From Symsagittifera roscoffensis (Eukaryota > Xenacoelomorpha > Acoela > Convolutidae), in the NCBI RefSeq assembly GCF_963678635.1, contig NC_087064.1, positions 23,922,539 through 23,986,538 of the forward strand: 64,000 nt of DNA, written 5' to 3'. Below the pieces are notes generated by a model. It saw only the letters and a program-made list of their open reading frames with translations. It did no database searches and was not told the origin of the DNA. Each line of letters opens with the position of its first letter. Positions within the stretch are counted from its first letter, which is position 1. Below are positions 43,493-55,920 of the stretch, piece by piece. Both the position numbers and the translations under genes were made by a program.

Positions 43493-43710
43493 TGTGAAAT
43501 GTCGGTTTGACAATAGTAAATTCCGGAATCCAAATCAAAATGTAAATAACTTAATCTTCCAAAGTATAGCACAAGAGTGAGAGCTAGAGGTCACACCAAA
43601 GGTGACAGACACGCCGTTGGCCGGTACCTGCAGGTATTCAATTGGCACCGATAGAATGATACATGATTGACAGTTGGAATTGAAACAAATTGAACTAGCA
43701 CTATACGTCA
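43493..43710 (-). repeat. Gypsy element 2 LTR (copy B)
   Basis: 218 bp, near-identical to 27136-27353. It begins TGACGTATAGTGC in element orientation, slightly nearer to the 3' LTR's TGTCATATAGTGC than copy A's LTR is. Confidence 0.85.
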
Positions 43711-44679
43711 TCTTACAAAAATGGGCTCTAAAAAATTGAAAAATCGAATTTAGTAATTTTTTAAATGTTATTTTTTTAAGGTACTTTAATTGGATAATTG
43801 CGTTCATAACATCACTAGGAAGCAGTCGGCTATAGTTTTTGCAAGCTTTATTTGCTTACTGGAACAATCTCTGCGACTTTCCAAGCAACCAACTAAACAT
43901 CTCTTGACAAAAGGAAAGAAAATCTGTTTTTGTAAGCTCAGTATCTTAATATCTACTTTCTCTTCTTTCTTTTGTAAGATATTATACTACTGAGATGTAG
44001 TTAAGGATTGATTTGAGGGGGGAGCAGTTGGATGAGGAGGATGGGGGGTCGGCTGGAGGATGAGAGTCCGCTGCGATCCCCATACCCCCAGGGAAATAAC
44101 CCCCTTCCACCAAAAAGTCCCCCATTGATACTTACACGGCATTATATATACGGCATTTTAGAACTACGGTGTTTTATTTTACACAGTATTCTCCTCTGTC
44201 ACAAAGTTCAATAACGGAATCTCTTAGTCTGGTTTAGTCCTAACTGAGGGAACCGAAGGAAGTTCTTGGCAACAACTATCTGAACAACGCATACAACACG
44301 TCCTAAGCTATATCACACAAACCGTCAAAATGGGCGTTTTATGGTGCCCAAGAAATTTCAGAGCGCTTATTTTATATAAGAGATTGAATTTTAAAAAATA
44401 AAAAATTCGGCTACTTTTGTTTGAAATGCATGTATTAAAACCACTGTCTAAAAATGTTTAGACTCGTTAAATTTTCAAAATTAAATTATTTTCGTATTTA
44501 CGGTAATAAATTGCAATCAAATTTTTTTTGGCCAGTTTTTTCAAAATTTCAAAAAAAATAGAGTTTTTAAGACAGTTAAAAGAAAAACAAGAAAATACCC
44601 ACAAATCTTATAAAAAACCTATAAATAGAAAAATATTGTAAGATGGTCAACCAGAAATCGTTGACAAATTTCCTTCTTT

Positions 44680-44976
44680 TCTTAAGTCGCACCGTCATTT
44701 TCTACTTAAGTCGCGCCGTCAGTCTTTTCTTAAGCCGCGGCGCTTAAGTCTTTTCTTAAGTTGCCGCTTAGGTATTTTGTTAAGTCGCGCCGTCGGCCTT
44801 ATCTTAAGTCGCGCCGCTTAAGATAGTACCAACGGCGCGACTTAAGAAACGACCTAAGTGGCGCGACTTAAGAAAAGGCTTAAGCGCCGCGGCTTAAGAA
44901 AAGACTTGAGCAAAGCGACTTAAGACAAGACCGACGGCGCGACTTAAGAAGTGACCTAAGCGGCGCGACTTAAGAA
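44680..44976. repeat. Palindromic array of ~24-bp repeats (copy B)
   Basis: Counterpart of 28321-28618 with a few substitutions. Some units are better preserved here, for example CGCGACTTAAGAAACGACC where copy A has ACTTATGAAAAGACC. Confidence 0.8.
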
Positions 44977-46139
44977 TGCTTTTATAGATAAGGCGAATTT
45001 TTTCAATAGTTTTTATTTACCTTGTCTGGAATGGAATACTCTAAATTTTTCTGAAAAAAGAACGATTTAGGAATGATTCACAGGTTTGCCAAGTAGGCTT
45101 GTTCGGTAAATATACTTTGAAAAAAATTGAGCGAAAATATTTTTTTATAAACTTCAGATTCAGACAACAGGTTTACTTACTTATATAGCTATGCATTCTA
45201 AGCTTTAGTAGGAACAATTGTTTTTGAACAAAAATGCCGATAAAAAAAACTGCTATAAAATTGCGCTTCTTTAATAAGCTGGTAAGCCATATGGTTTTTA
45301 TTTGCTCGGAAATCTTTTTTATCAAAGAGCACATAAAAACGTGTTTTGAAAACACCCTGTTTTTTTATTAAAAGCTATGATTATTGTCGTTTTTCTTAAA
45401 AAGGTCATAAAATCTGTTCTATTGAAGAGGTTTTTTTATGACAGCTTGATTGTTTCACTTTTATGACATCATTCCGTCGGTGTTTTAAGTCTTTGTTTCT
45501 TAGGCTTGTAAAAACACAAATTCGCAACGGACCAGATTTCAAACTCTTCAAACGCCCTGTTGATGGATTTTTCTAACGCATGCTACTTCCATTGACCTGT
45601 TGGTTCAATCAAGTATAAACCAATGAAACTGTGAAAAAATTTATGCACTTTGAAACCAAGTTTATCAGCAGGGGGGATCTTTACTTTACAATTTGTTAAT
45701 GGAAAGATGGGTTCTACTGCGCGAACTAGACTTTCTTTTTTATTAGTTCCCCTCATGGCTTACCAACTCGCCTAGGTTCACCGCATTTTCTCTTCCCTTT
45801 AGAACACGCGTGCCAAAGTGGAGCTTCTTAAACCCGGCACTATATTCACAAGTGGTGAAAAGTATCCTGCTCTGAAACATATTGTTAAGAATTATACTTT
45901 TTGTACTTAGCTACGGCGACAATAAAACAATCCTTATGAACAGAAAGACCTCAATTCAGGCCAGATATCTTAGCATAACCCGGGGCACTAAAATTGCTTA
46001 TGTTACTGTGAACACGGTAATCCACTTGCGTGTTAGCCGCGAATTACATAGTAAAACTCTGCAAAAAAAGCTGTGTGTTGCGTGCAAGCTACCTTGCGTG
46101 CTGCGGAAAGATAAGCGTGTTATGAGCGCACTCAGTAGC

Positions 46140-46570
46140 GTGGCGAAGGATTTGGGGTGGGGGTGGGGGGTACTGTTTTTGTACCGAAGGGTGGCGGGAC
46201 TGTGGCGAAGGATGGCGACTCAATTATGGTTGTCAAACTTTTCCAAAGGGTCCCCGTCCCTATTTTTGGCTGACTAATATGAAAAATTTTCTAAAGGCCT
46301 CCGGCGCCAATATAAATGAATTTGAGGGGGGGGGGGGGGTAGATTGCCAAAAACGCAGTTTTTTGATCAAAAAACATTTAAAAACCCTCAAAACGTCCAT
46401 TTCAGCCTGATTTTTTTTTAAGTTTGCCTGTGGGCGCAAAATTTTTTTGACGTAGAGTCCTTATAGTACTTTTTTTCGGAGAACTCAAAAAATTAAATTG
46501 GTCGACCTAGAAAAAAGGTCAACAAACTTTTCAATTTTTTTTGCGCAAAAAATTTCTGCGCAAGCCACTG
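46140..46570 (+). mobile_element. hAT-like MITE family member (copy B)
   Basis: Counterpart of 29700-30140, but with a G14 run (46326-46339) and about 40 extra bases (AGATTGCCAAAAACGCAG...) that copy A has lost. Confidence 0.45.
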
Positions 46571-48730
46571 AGCTTAAACTCTAATTAATTTTACTATTTA
46601 GACTGAAATATATAATATTCTGAAAACATCGTAAAGTAGAAATTTACAAAAATATCAAACAAAAGGAAGTATAAAAGTGACCAAGAGTGCTCATATTAAG
46701 GCATAGCCTTGAATGTTCCGACTGCCACTTGAAGGTCCAAGGAATGAAGAATAAAAAATAAACATAAGAACTGGTAAAAATTCAAAAAAGAGAGAAAAAT
46801 TGACTGTACAATTGATTTAATAAGCGTCTAGCACTGGAGTTCACCGATAAGTATCGATTATAATGGATTTTCAGTGACAAAAGTATTGAACAATATTGTC
46901 GATTATAGATGCCAAATATTAAATATCATTTCATTTTTAATGGATTATAATTACTTTCATAATCTAGTTTTTGGTGGATCATAATGGTTTTCAAATCTTT
47001 TCCATACCAAAAAAAACGTAGTACATTTTTTCTCTATTTTTTTCTTTACTTAAGTAGAAGAAAGTTATGCTCGTTTTTCTGCACAAAAACCCCTTATAAA
47101 TTATTCTTTTCGGCATAAAAATTACTTATTCAGCTTGTTACCTATTTCTGCAGAACTAGGACATACTTAAGATAAATTTGTAACTAATTAATAAACAAAA
47201 TGAAACAAAAAAAAACAAAATCAATTCACAAACTCTGGCACAAAGTTTAGAATTCACAAACTTTTTTTCTGGCTGCTTTTTGATTGCCCTTTGGTTCACC
47301 TCCCCCACCCCAGTTTACAGTTTACCCCCACTCCCATCCCTCAAGTTTTTACCATTGAACTGGGCGGGGAGGGGCAGGGGGTGTAAAATTGGCAGGGGGT
47401 TAGAAGAGGCGGTGAAATTTACGCTGACTCATAGCCCTCCGCGCTCATCCATTCTATTCGATAGTCATAGTAAAATAGGACAAATGAAAAACAGTTTTTG
47501 GAAAAAAAAACATCAAGAAAATCTTTTAAAAATTGTTAAGAAAATGAAACACATTCAGTGATAAAAATAGACAAGCTTAAATAAGCTGCAAACTGCCTTT
47601 TGACAAGCTTTATCAGTTAAATATTAGACCAAACCGGTTCGGTTTTCAAACCATTTTTTTCGACACAAAAAAATTATCATATCAGTTTTTCTAGACGCAG
47701 AGAATTTTTTTACACGTTTTTTATTGTAATTCGAATCATGAATAAAAAGGCTTTGATATGATATATCACATGAATCATTCCGATGATTATTTGTGGTACC
47801 TAATTTTGCACGCAACTGGTACAAATTTTTTCCGCAACTGCACTAAACAGGAAATGAGATAATTTGAAAAAAATAATAACTGAAAATTTTTGAGACTCAC
47901 AACTTAAACTCAATTTAATTGATGAATATCTTTGAAACTCCAATGAGCGCGTATTATTAGTTCCAAGTAGCTTGCCTCAAACAAATTGTTGCCAAAGTAG
48001 TCCTAAGTTCAAACCTATCTTTTAAATGGTTTAATTTACCTCAGTAACTGCCTGAACCATGTGCATTTATACACTAGTTATATCTATCAAATACATGCAA
48101 AACTAACATACAAATGACCTCAAGCTATGTGATATAACTGATCGAAGTTTTTATTAAATTAACTTCAATAATTTATAATCGCACCCTGTAATTTTATGAC
48201 TTTCTTACGAAAGTGGGTATGGTATGTTCTGATTGAAACAAAATATGAATTTTATTTATATTGAAAGGACAATGTACACTTTTCATTTAATTCTTATTCT
48301 TATTTCTTAGCTGAATTAGCAAAGAAACTGAAACGACACTGCTCGTATCAAACTGAAGCCCTGAATGTTGCGACTGCATTTTGAGGTTTATGGACCAGTA
48401 ATAACATTAAAAAAATTAAAAGTAATAAAATAAAATTAATTTTTTTTCTCTAAATTTTGAGATTTTTAGAGAAAATCATTCCCCACACGCCATATAAAGT
48501 ACAAAAAGGATAGATTTCGCTCCTTGTAACAAATCATTTATGACAAATAAGCTTCTTTCAACCAATTTGGAACGATTCCTACGACCGATTAAATCTCCAC
48601 TTACGCGTTAATAGCGCGAAAAAATTGGCTATTTTTAAACCCCCATAACTTCACGAAAAATGGTTTCTCAAGCTTATCATCCCGTGTTTTTAACCCTTTT
48701 TCTTAACCCCCTCTCATATAACCCCAAAAT

Positions 48731-49830
48731 TAGATAACCCCACTACAAAATAACCCTTTTTTACTACCAATTGTTAGAATCAAATTGAAACTTAGGACTT
48801 GTATGCCATAATGCTTGTATGCCATGACTTTTTCTGAACGGCCTGCTCAAAATCCAGCAATTTTTTTTCAGGTCTACTATCAATGGCTAGTACTTTGAGG
48901 GCTTCTTAGAAACGGTGCTAGGTTTTTTCTGTTTTATTTGGCGGTAACGCATATATGCAAGCGGGGGCTATTCCTGAAAGACTAAATGTATCGAGTAAAG
49001 TTGATAAAATAATTTCGGGGTGACTTTCAAATTTTTGTCAGCCAACTAAAAGTTGGATTTTTCAAGCACACGTAGCATTTCAGTGTCGCCGAATAAAATA
49101 ATCCTCTGATCATTTTGCCCATGTCATTTTGCGATCATTTTGCCCACTCTTATTAATCTTATAAAGTTTTTGAAAAGATCGGGTATTTCGAAACTTCTGT
49201 TTGCTGAGGAGACTGCTGAGACTTCTTCTCGTTGCTTGCGCGCGCTCGTTGTGCGGTGCAAGCTAAATTGTCTTTGGTTGGTAGGGCTAGTTGAGTGGCA
49301 CTGTCATCTGGTATGGAATGAAATGCGGTTGCGATTGCGATGATTGGGTTTTTACTATCGCTCAGATCCTTGATGTTTTTCAAAACTAGTTGTCTTGTTT
49401 TTGCGTGTAAGATAACACTTGTGGCTAGATACCGCTATCATTTGTTTGTCTTTCGAAAATAAAATAAAATGGAAAGACGCTTCAAACTTTATATTTGATG
49501 GAATGGTATGACAATGGTTAAACAAATAGGCAGTATGAGTTTTTTTTTATAAAACTCACAAACGTTTTTTGTTGCCTTCAATTACCACCATGTAGGTTAT
49601 CTCTGTTTTAAACGCGTGAATGAGGTGAATGAGGGATTATTTCTTAAGCTAATCGAAATGCAATTATTTTTGACCGACAAATAATGAAGTGAATTAAGAA
49701 TGGCTTCTCTGGCCTGAATTAGTACACCTCATTATAATACTACTATGAGTGTAAAAAAACTTAATAAAAGAAGTTAATTTGAAACAAATTATTGTCATTA
49801 AAAGGGGGTTAAATTGTTGTGGGGTTATCT
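48731..49830 (-). mobile_element. Decayed MULE (copy B)
   Basis: Same inverted ends as 32291-33382 (TAGATAACCCCACTACAAAA and GTTGTGGGGTTATCTT). Confidence 0.62.
48810..49480 (-). pseudogene. MULE transposase with FLYWCH-like domain (copy B)
   Basis: Carries the same segments and the same disabling changes as 32370-33030, including the TAG in place of Trp before LADKNLKVTPKLFYQLYSI, so it was inactive before duplication. Confidence 0.78.
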
Positions 49831-52800
49831 TGTTACGAAGTTATAAAGTAGGGAATGTAAACATAGGTGGTTAATTATCGTGGGGTGAAAAAATTATCAC
49901 AGATAAAATATCTTTTCAAATTTAAGCTCAGGACAAGAATACCTTTGAATGAAATAAAAAACTTCTGTCAAAAATGGCTAGTTTAAAAGTCAACATTTGT
50001 CTGAAGAAAAAAACGCAACCCGAGCACACATCTTCCGTTACTTTCGTTACGAAAATTGGAGCAATGAATACTTTGGACGCCGTTTACCAGTTGTTAAGTT
50101 TTCATTGGTTGCCGGAAAAGAGATTTCACTAATGTTGCTGAATTCCAAAAAATACGCCTTAGGAGCGGAAAACTACCGGTTTTTGCTACCCTTAATTTTA
50201 TCCAAACCCCCGCGAAACCGATTAACTACTCGAAGCAAAGTCTTTAACCGCTGACGATCTCTTTTTACAGAAGTATTTCTGATTGGCTACATCGAATGCT
50301 GACTTTGTTCATTTAAATAGTTTTGAAGTAGTATCTAATGAGGCCGACACGTAGTTTGTTGAACCTCATTTTTAATAATAATTTTCAGGCTAAAGATGCT
50401 CTAAATTAAATATTTAATTGTTTTAGAGACTTTATGGGAGTTTTACTATTAGACTTTAAAAGAGAAAGCAAAAAGAATCCGTTTTTCCTACCGATCTTTT
50501 TGTCCGGCGTTTCTAAGTCTTTTGCAAGTAGAAATACTCGCCTGATATGTTTAGGAAATCAAAGGTACAGAAAAGGGGGCCTAATTGTTTTGATTTTTCA
50601 GACTTCTTTTCATTTAATCAGAGAGAGGCTGAACCGTTGAGACTTTTTGATTTTTTAACACTGAATAATTTTCCATCAAAACAAGGGTCTTTAGAACTTA
50701 AGTATAAGACAAAACAAAACGCAAAGACATAAAGCAGTTTTTCTATTGCTAAAGCTAACTTTTTAAAAGGAAAAGTCGGGTTTTTAAAGTCGGGTTAAAG
50801 AAAACACAAACCTGCTAAAAAAATTGTCGTGTTTTTTTTCCGAATCAGTTACAAAAATCAATGAGGAGATAGGGAGCGTCTTTGAATGCTTTTTTCTAAA
50901 ATTCTTCGATCAAATGGAAATTTTGTCTGCGCAAAAGGACAAAAAAGAAGAATCGATAAGAAATTCTGCCGTTAAAACCAAATATCAGACAAATTGTAAT
51001 AATAGTTATTTTTGGGGATCAAAGTTAATAATTATGCTAGGAAAAAAACGTAAGTTTTTGAATTAAATACATCAATGATCTCGAACAAAGTTTTAGCTAT
51101 TCAGATTTTTCTAGTTTCAAATTCTGCTTATATTTTTACGGTAACTCCTGATGAGTACTGTGGGCAAGAAAAAAAAACGAATTTTAAAAAACGCTTATTT
51201 GAATTGCGACCTCAAGCAAAAACGACAGTTTTATATTATAATGGATTTCACTTTCTTTTTTTCTAATTCATCTGAAAATATGAACAAAGTGGTATTTGAT
51301 GCTTTTAAAATCTTTCGATGATTGATGGTTTGTTTCCTTTCAAGATGAAAAATCATTTAGTCAGCTGCTAATGGTGTTTAAATATTGAACAGAAATTTGA
51401 CCCAGAAAAAAAGGTGCTATGATAAAACTCAATATTTTGTCCAAGACTATATGCATATAGCTGCTAGCTATTACAGAGCGGGAAAAAAAACATATTAGTT
51501 TTGATTTTTAAATAAATTGAAATTTTCGCGGTGCGAATAAAAGGATATATGAGGAAGGTTTAAGAACTATTGTGTAGAGAATATTTCATTCCACAAAAAA
51601 CAACTCTACTGAAACGTCCTGCAAAAACTAGAACTGCAAAAATCTTCCGCCCAGCCATTGTTCAGTTTCAAAGCTCTTCCCCTCTTTTATTGTTCGCAAT
51701 TGATGATTGGGGAAAAAGATCTCAACATAGAAAAAAAATCAATTCTGATGCATTGAAAACAATGACAGTATTGTCAGGGGCAAAAAATGGGGGGGGGGGG
51801 GGTTAAGCCTGCTTACTATTCAAAGGGCCCCACTTTTGATATTTAATACAACATTCGAACACTCAAAACTTCTCTGCAGTCCCTTTCAACGCCCAATATC
51901 TACTAGTTCTGAAAACTCAATCAATTAGGTATCTCGTATTACCTTATTTTTGTTTATAAAAATCTCCGTTGATTGAACCTTCTTGGTCAAAAAAACTCAG
52001 TGCAACGTTTCTCTTTTTGTTCCGACTTATGAGAAAAACCTGAAATGAGGATATTGGGGATGTTGTTTGCATCCACTCTACCATATTGATCAAAACAATA
52101 GATATATCATCGAAATTCATATAGTAAAACACGAGTAGCACAGAAAATCCTGGTCTTGATCTTAAATAAGAAACTAAGATTTTTGTGTCAATTTTTGTAC
52201 ACGATGTGATCAAAGAAAAGACAAGCGCTTACAATTTACTAAAACACCTAATGTTGTTTGCAGCTATTCTCAGCAAATTAATTTCTGGAGATAAATTCAT
52301 TTTTTGAAAAAACCATTTTTCAATTACCAAACGTCACTAGCTTGCTTTACTCGCTTCAAAACCATTAAAATTGCACGTTACTTTGAAAAAATAAACGAAT
52401 TTTCACATAACAATTACTCGCTCAAAATTAGATTTGACAAAGAAAAAATTCGATACAATTTTCTAGAAAAAAGGAATAAACTTCTTAAAAATTTTGAACT
52501 TGCTTCAATAATTTTTCCGACCAACTTTTCTAAACTTATAATGAAAATCTTATACTTTGATTTCGTTCCAACCACGGCTTAAGTGAACTTAATGGGACAT
52601 ATCATTGAATCCATTCTGGTAATTTTTGCTGCCTAATTTCGAATTTAAAAAAGTAGAAAATTTCTAGTGAAACTAGAAAAAAAAACAAAAAAAAAACGTG
52701 ACGGCAATTTTTCCCCCACTGTCCAAGATCGGATTGATAATGTTAGATTAAAATTACCAAATTAGTTTACTCACTAGAATAAGCTTTTTTCAGCGTGGAA

Positions 52801-53177
52801 AATCAAATTTGATTCAGACATCAAGTCCATCAATCTTTTTAAATTCAATGAGTTGAGACAAAATTAGTAAACTTGAAAAAAAACATACTGTATACAAAAG
52901 GTGTTTTTTTATGATGATGATGACGAATGACAAAGAAAAATTTCATTTTTGGCTGCTATTGATGATTTTTGACTTTTTTCGTTAATAAAGTTGGCTACTT
53001 AAAAATCATTTATTCATTAACAATTTGCGTAATTAAGCGAATAAAATCCTCATTTCTTACAAAAACGGTTGATTTTGAATATTACAGTGTTTTCAATTTG
53101 AAAACAAAACATTTTGAAAATGATTCAAACAAGTTTTGATGAAGATTAAATTAAGTTTTTTTTCGATATTAACAGTT
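49831..53177. other. AT-rich non-coding sequence (copy B)
   Basis: Counterpart of 33383-36727 with very few differences. Its open frames are preserved only because the duplication is recent. A G14 run is at 51789-51802. No gene recognised. Confidence 0.5.
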
Positions 53178-55920
53178 CCGTTTGTGTAACTAGAAGGATT
53201 TAGAGCCAATTTATAGTACAGAGGCGAAGCTGCGCTTTATAAGACCTAGTGAAAAAACCACAAAAACTATTTCTAAGAAAAACGAAATTGAGAAAAGCCT
53301 TGAGAATGAAAACTTTCTTTTGCTAATCTACGATCCGGAGATTTTAAGCCGCACGTCCTCAGATGTGCGAAACAATTCCCTGCAAATTTTCTAACACTAG
53401 ATACCAAATTAGGTGATTACATCAGAAGTTAACAATTTGCAGAAACTGGAAATTAAAAACTTAGCACCACCGGTCATAAATTAGAGAGGAAGCAATTCTT
53501 TGGGTTCGAGGGAAGTAAAGATAATTCGTGCCTCTCAGCAAACTTCAAAACTTGTCGCAAGATATCTAGTCTGATGTTGTTGTCCTCTAGTTGGGTTAAT
53601 AATTTTATACCAAACCTATTTTATGTTAAGGGCATGGTTTTTTAGGTAAGTTTCCTTGCAAACAATCCATCGTCGCGGTTTACTGCTACCTGTAAAAAAA
53701 CTGCCAACCAACTGCTTTTTTGCCAGTTTTATCCGACTATTGACTTTCGAACAAAACGGATTATTTATGCTCGGTGTGTTTTTTTATTCAGTCAATTTTG
53801 ACGGATCGAAAGAAAAATTTTCAACAAAAATTTGTTATACCTCATTGAAGATATCGACTTCCTAGGTTCACCTCCGATTATTTTTTGTAAATTATGGGGG
53901 TTTGAAAATTGCCAACTTTGCCATGTTCTGGAGTAAATTATGCGCGCTTTGAAAAGTTAATTCAAAATGCAGAGAGCTTAACGCAAATTATTTATGCCCG
54001 GCGAAACATCTCGCACAACAAAATCGTTTCAAATTGAACTGAGGCTAGCCAATTGGTCGTAATAATTTCGTTCGACTCAAATTTTTACACTTTGATATGT
54101 CTAAAACGTATAGGTTTTGATTAATTTCTTTTTCCAAATACTATTTGATATGAATTAAGGGACAGACGGATCATTCAGGGCTTTGCCCTGATATACGAGC
54201 AGTCATATTTACTATATGAAATTTTTTATTAAATTGTTTCATAGTGCAAACCCGCCGAACCAAAATCAATTTTTGGTAATTAGTCTGATCAAGCAATAAT
54301 TTTTGAAAATTTTCACAGCTATTTCATAATTTAGATCGGTTTGCAAATGTTTTTCTTAGCAGGTGCATCGGCCAACGTAACCTCATTTTTTCATGTAATT
54401 TTATGGCATTAATCGGTTACTAAAAATTTTTTGAGCAAGCTCATTAATCTATGAAACTTTGAAGTATTTCAGATGTTTTTTTGCGCAAATTATTATTGCA
54501 GAAGCTTATTAAGCCTGTTTTCAAACGCGTTTATCTTAGAAAAAAAAAACTATCTTTCAAACAAAATAATCGGTTCGCAAAAAATTCAAGTTTTTTGGGG
54601 AAAGCATTGAGCAGCAAAATTTTGGAATATATAAAATTGTTTATTCAAGCTGAGCCTACTTATCAAAGACTTACACTTTTTCTACTTAGTTATTGAACAA
54701 AAAACCTTCGAAAATATTCATGCTAAATTTCAATTCTGAATTCGGTTAGCAAAAATTCAAGTTTTTAAGCAAAATCAGTCCATCACGAAGTCAAAACTTG
54801 AAAAAATTCAAGTCAATTCAGAGCGTGATTCGTTTCACAAAGCAAGACCAAGTTTTCAAGCTAGACCAAACTATCAGAAATTTGAAACGTTTTAATTTAC
54901 TCCAGAACATGATTCGTTTAAAAATAATGAAGTTTTCTAGCAAGCCCAGTCTATTAAGAAATGAAGCTTTGAAATATTTCATGTGATTTCAGAGTGCGAT
55001 TGGTTTCGCAAGAAAATTAAATTTTCGAGCAAACCAAGCCCATTTTCAAATCTTTTAAGATAAATCCCAGCTCTACAGGTTAGCAAAAAATTTTATTCAA
55101 GCTCATTGATAGATGACATTTTTAAAATTTTCGAACCATTTCACACCATTTTTGTGTTCGTGAAAAGCTTAGGTCTCCAGCAAGTTTATCGAGAGATGAA
55201 ACTTTGAAACTTTTCAATCTACTTCTAAGGATGACACGTTTAGGAAAAAAGAAAAATTTTCAAGCAAGCCCATCGAGATATTAAATTCTAAAATCTTTCA
55301 AAATTTTTCATAGCGGAAATTGGTTAGCAAAAGCAAAATTTTGATGATCAGTTTGATCAAGCAGTAAGATATCGAAATACTTCATATATTGCATAGCATG
55401 CTTAAGCAAGTTTTTCTAAACAAGCAAGCTCGTCAACCACCAAAACAATGAGTTAGTCAAGAAGTTTCTGGCTCCTTCGGTTACTAAAATTGGTTACTAA
55501 AATTCATGTTTTTATGAGCAAGCTCATCAAGCAATGAAACTTTATATTTCATTTAAGTTTGTAACGCGAATTGGCAAAAAGTTTTCAAGCTCGTTCATTT
55601 TAAAAAAGAAAACCGTTGTTTACAAAATTTTAAAATTTTTTAGTGAAAAAAATCAACTCGAAAAAAAAATGTGTTTTCAAGCAAATTATTGAGGAGCTAA
55701 AATTTCATAAATTTAATAATTTTTTTAGATTGAGTCTACTTGGGAGGGTCTTAAATTTTTTCAAGAAAACTAAGGAGTTCAAACACTCAAAAATTTTTGA
55801 AAGGTATTTTTCAGAGCTTGAAATGATTTGCAAAACTTTGGAAATCAAACGTTTGAGCAAACAAAAAACGTTTGGAAATGTTTAAATTGTTTTTAGAGCC
55901 TGAAAAAATTATTAACCGTT
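53178..55920. repeat. Inner 2.7-kb tandem repeat, unit B1
   Basis: Counterpart of A1. Around 54415 it reads GGTTACTAAAAATTTTTTGAG like the second units (41040, 57488), not GGTTCCTAAAACTTTTGAAT like A1 (37980), which suggests sequence exchange between units. Confidence 0.88.

Larger units (their letters stand above)
41087..43710 (-). mobile_element. Gypsy element 2, duplicated 5' half (copy B)
   Basis: RT relic (41146-42156, including FFSQMDLTYAYKQFPL and HSFIDDKQKA), knuckles (42683-42958, CYNCDQPRFTPDHMTKC and CNYCMKIGHYERTC), a primer site and one LTR. The integrase and the other LTR are absent because the duplication started next to the RT/integrase deletion joint. Coding breaks are shared with copy A, so the element was already dead when duplicated. 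Confidence 0.85.
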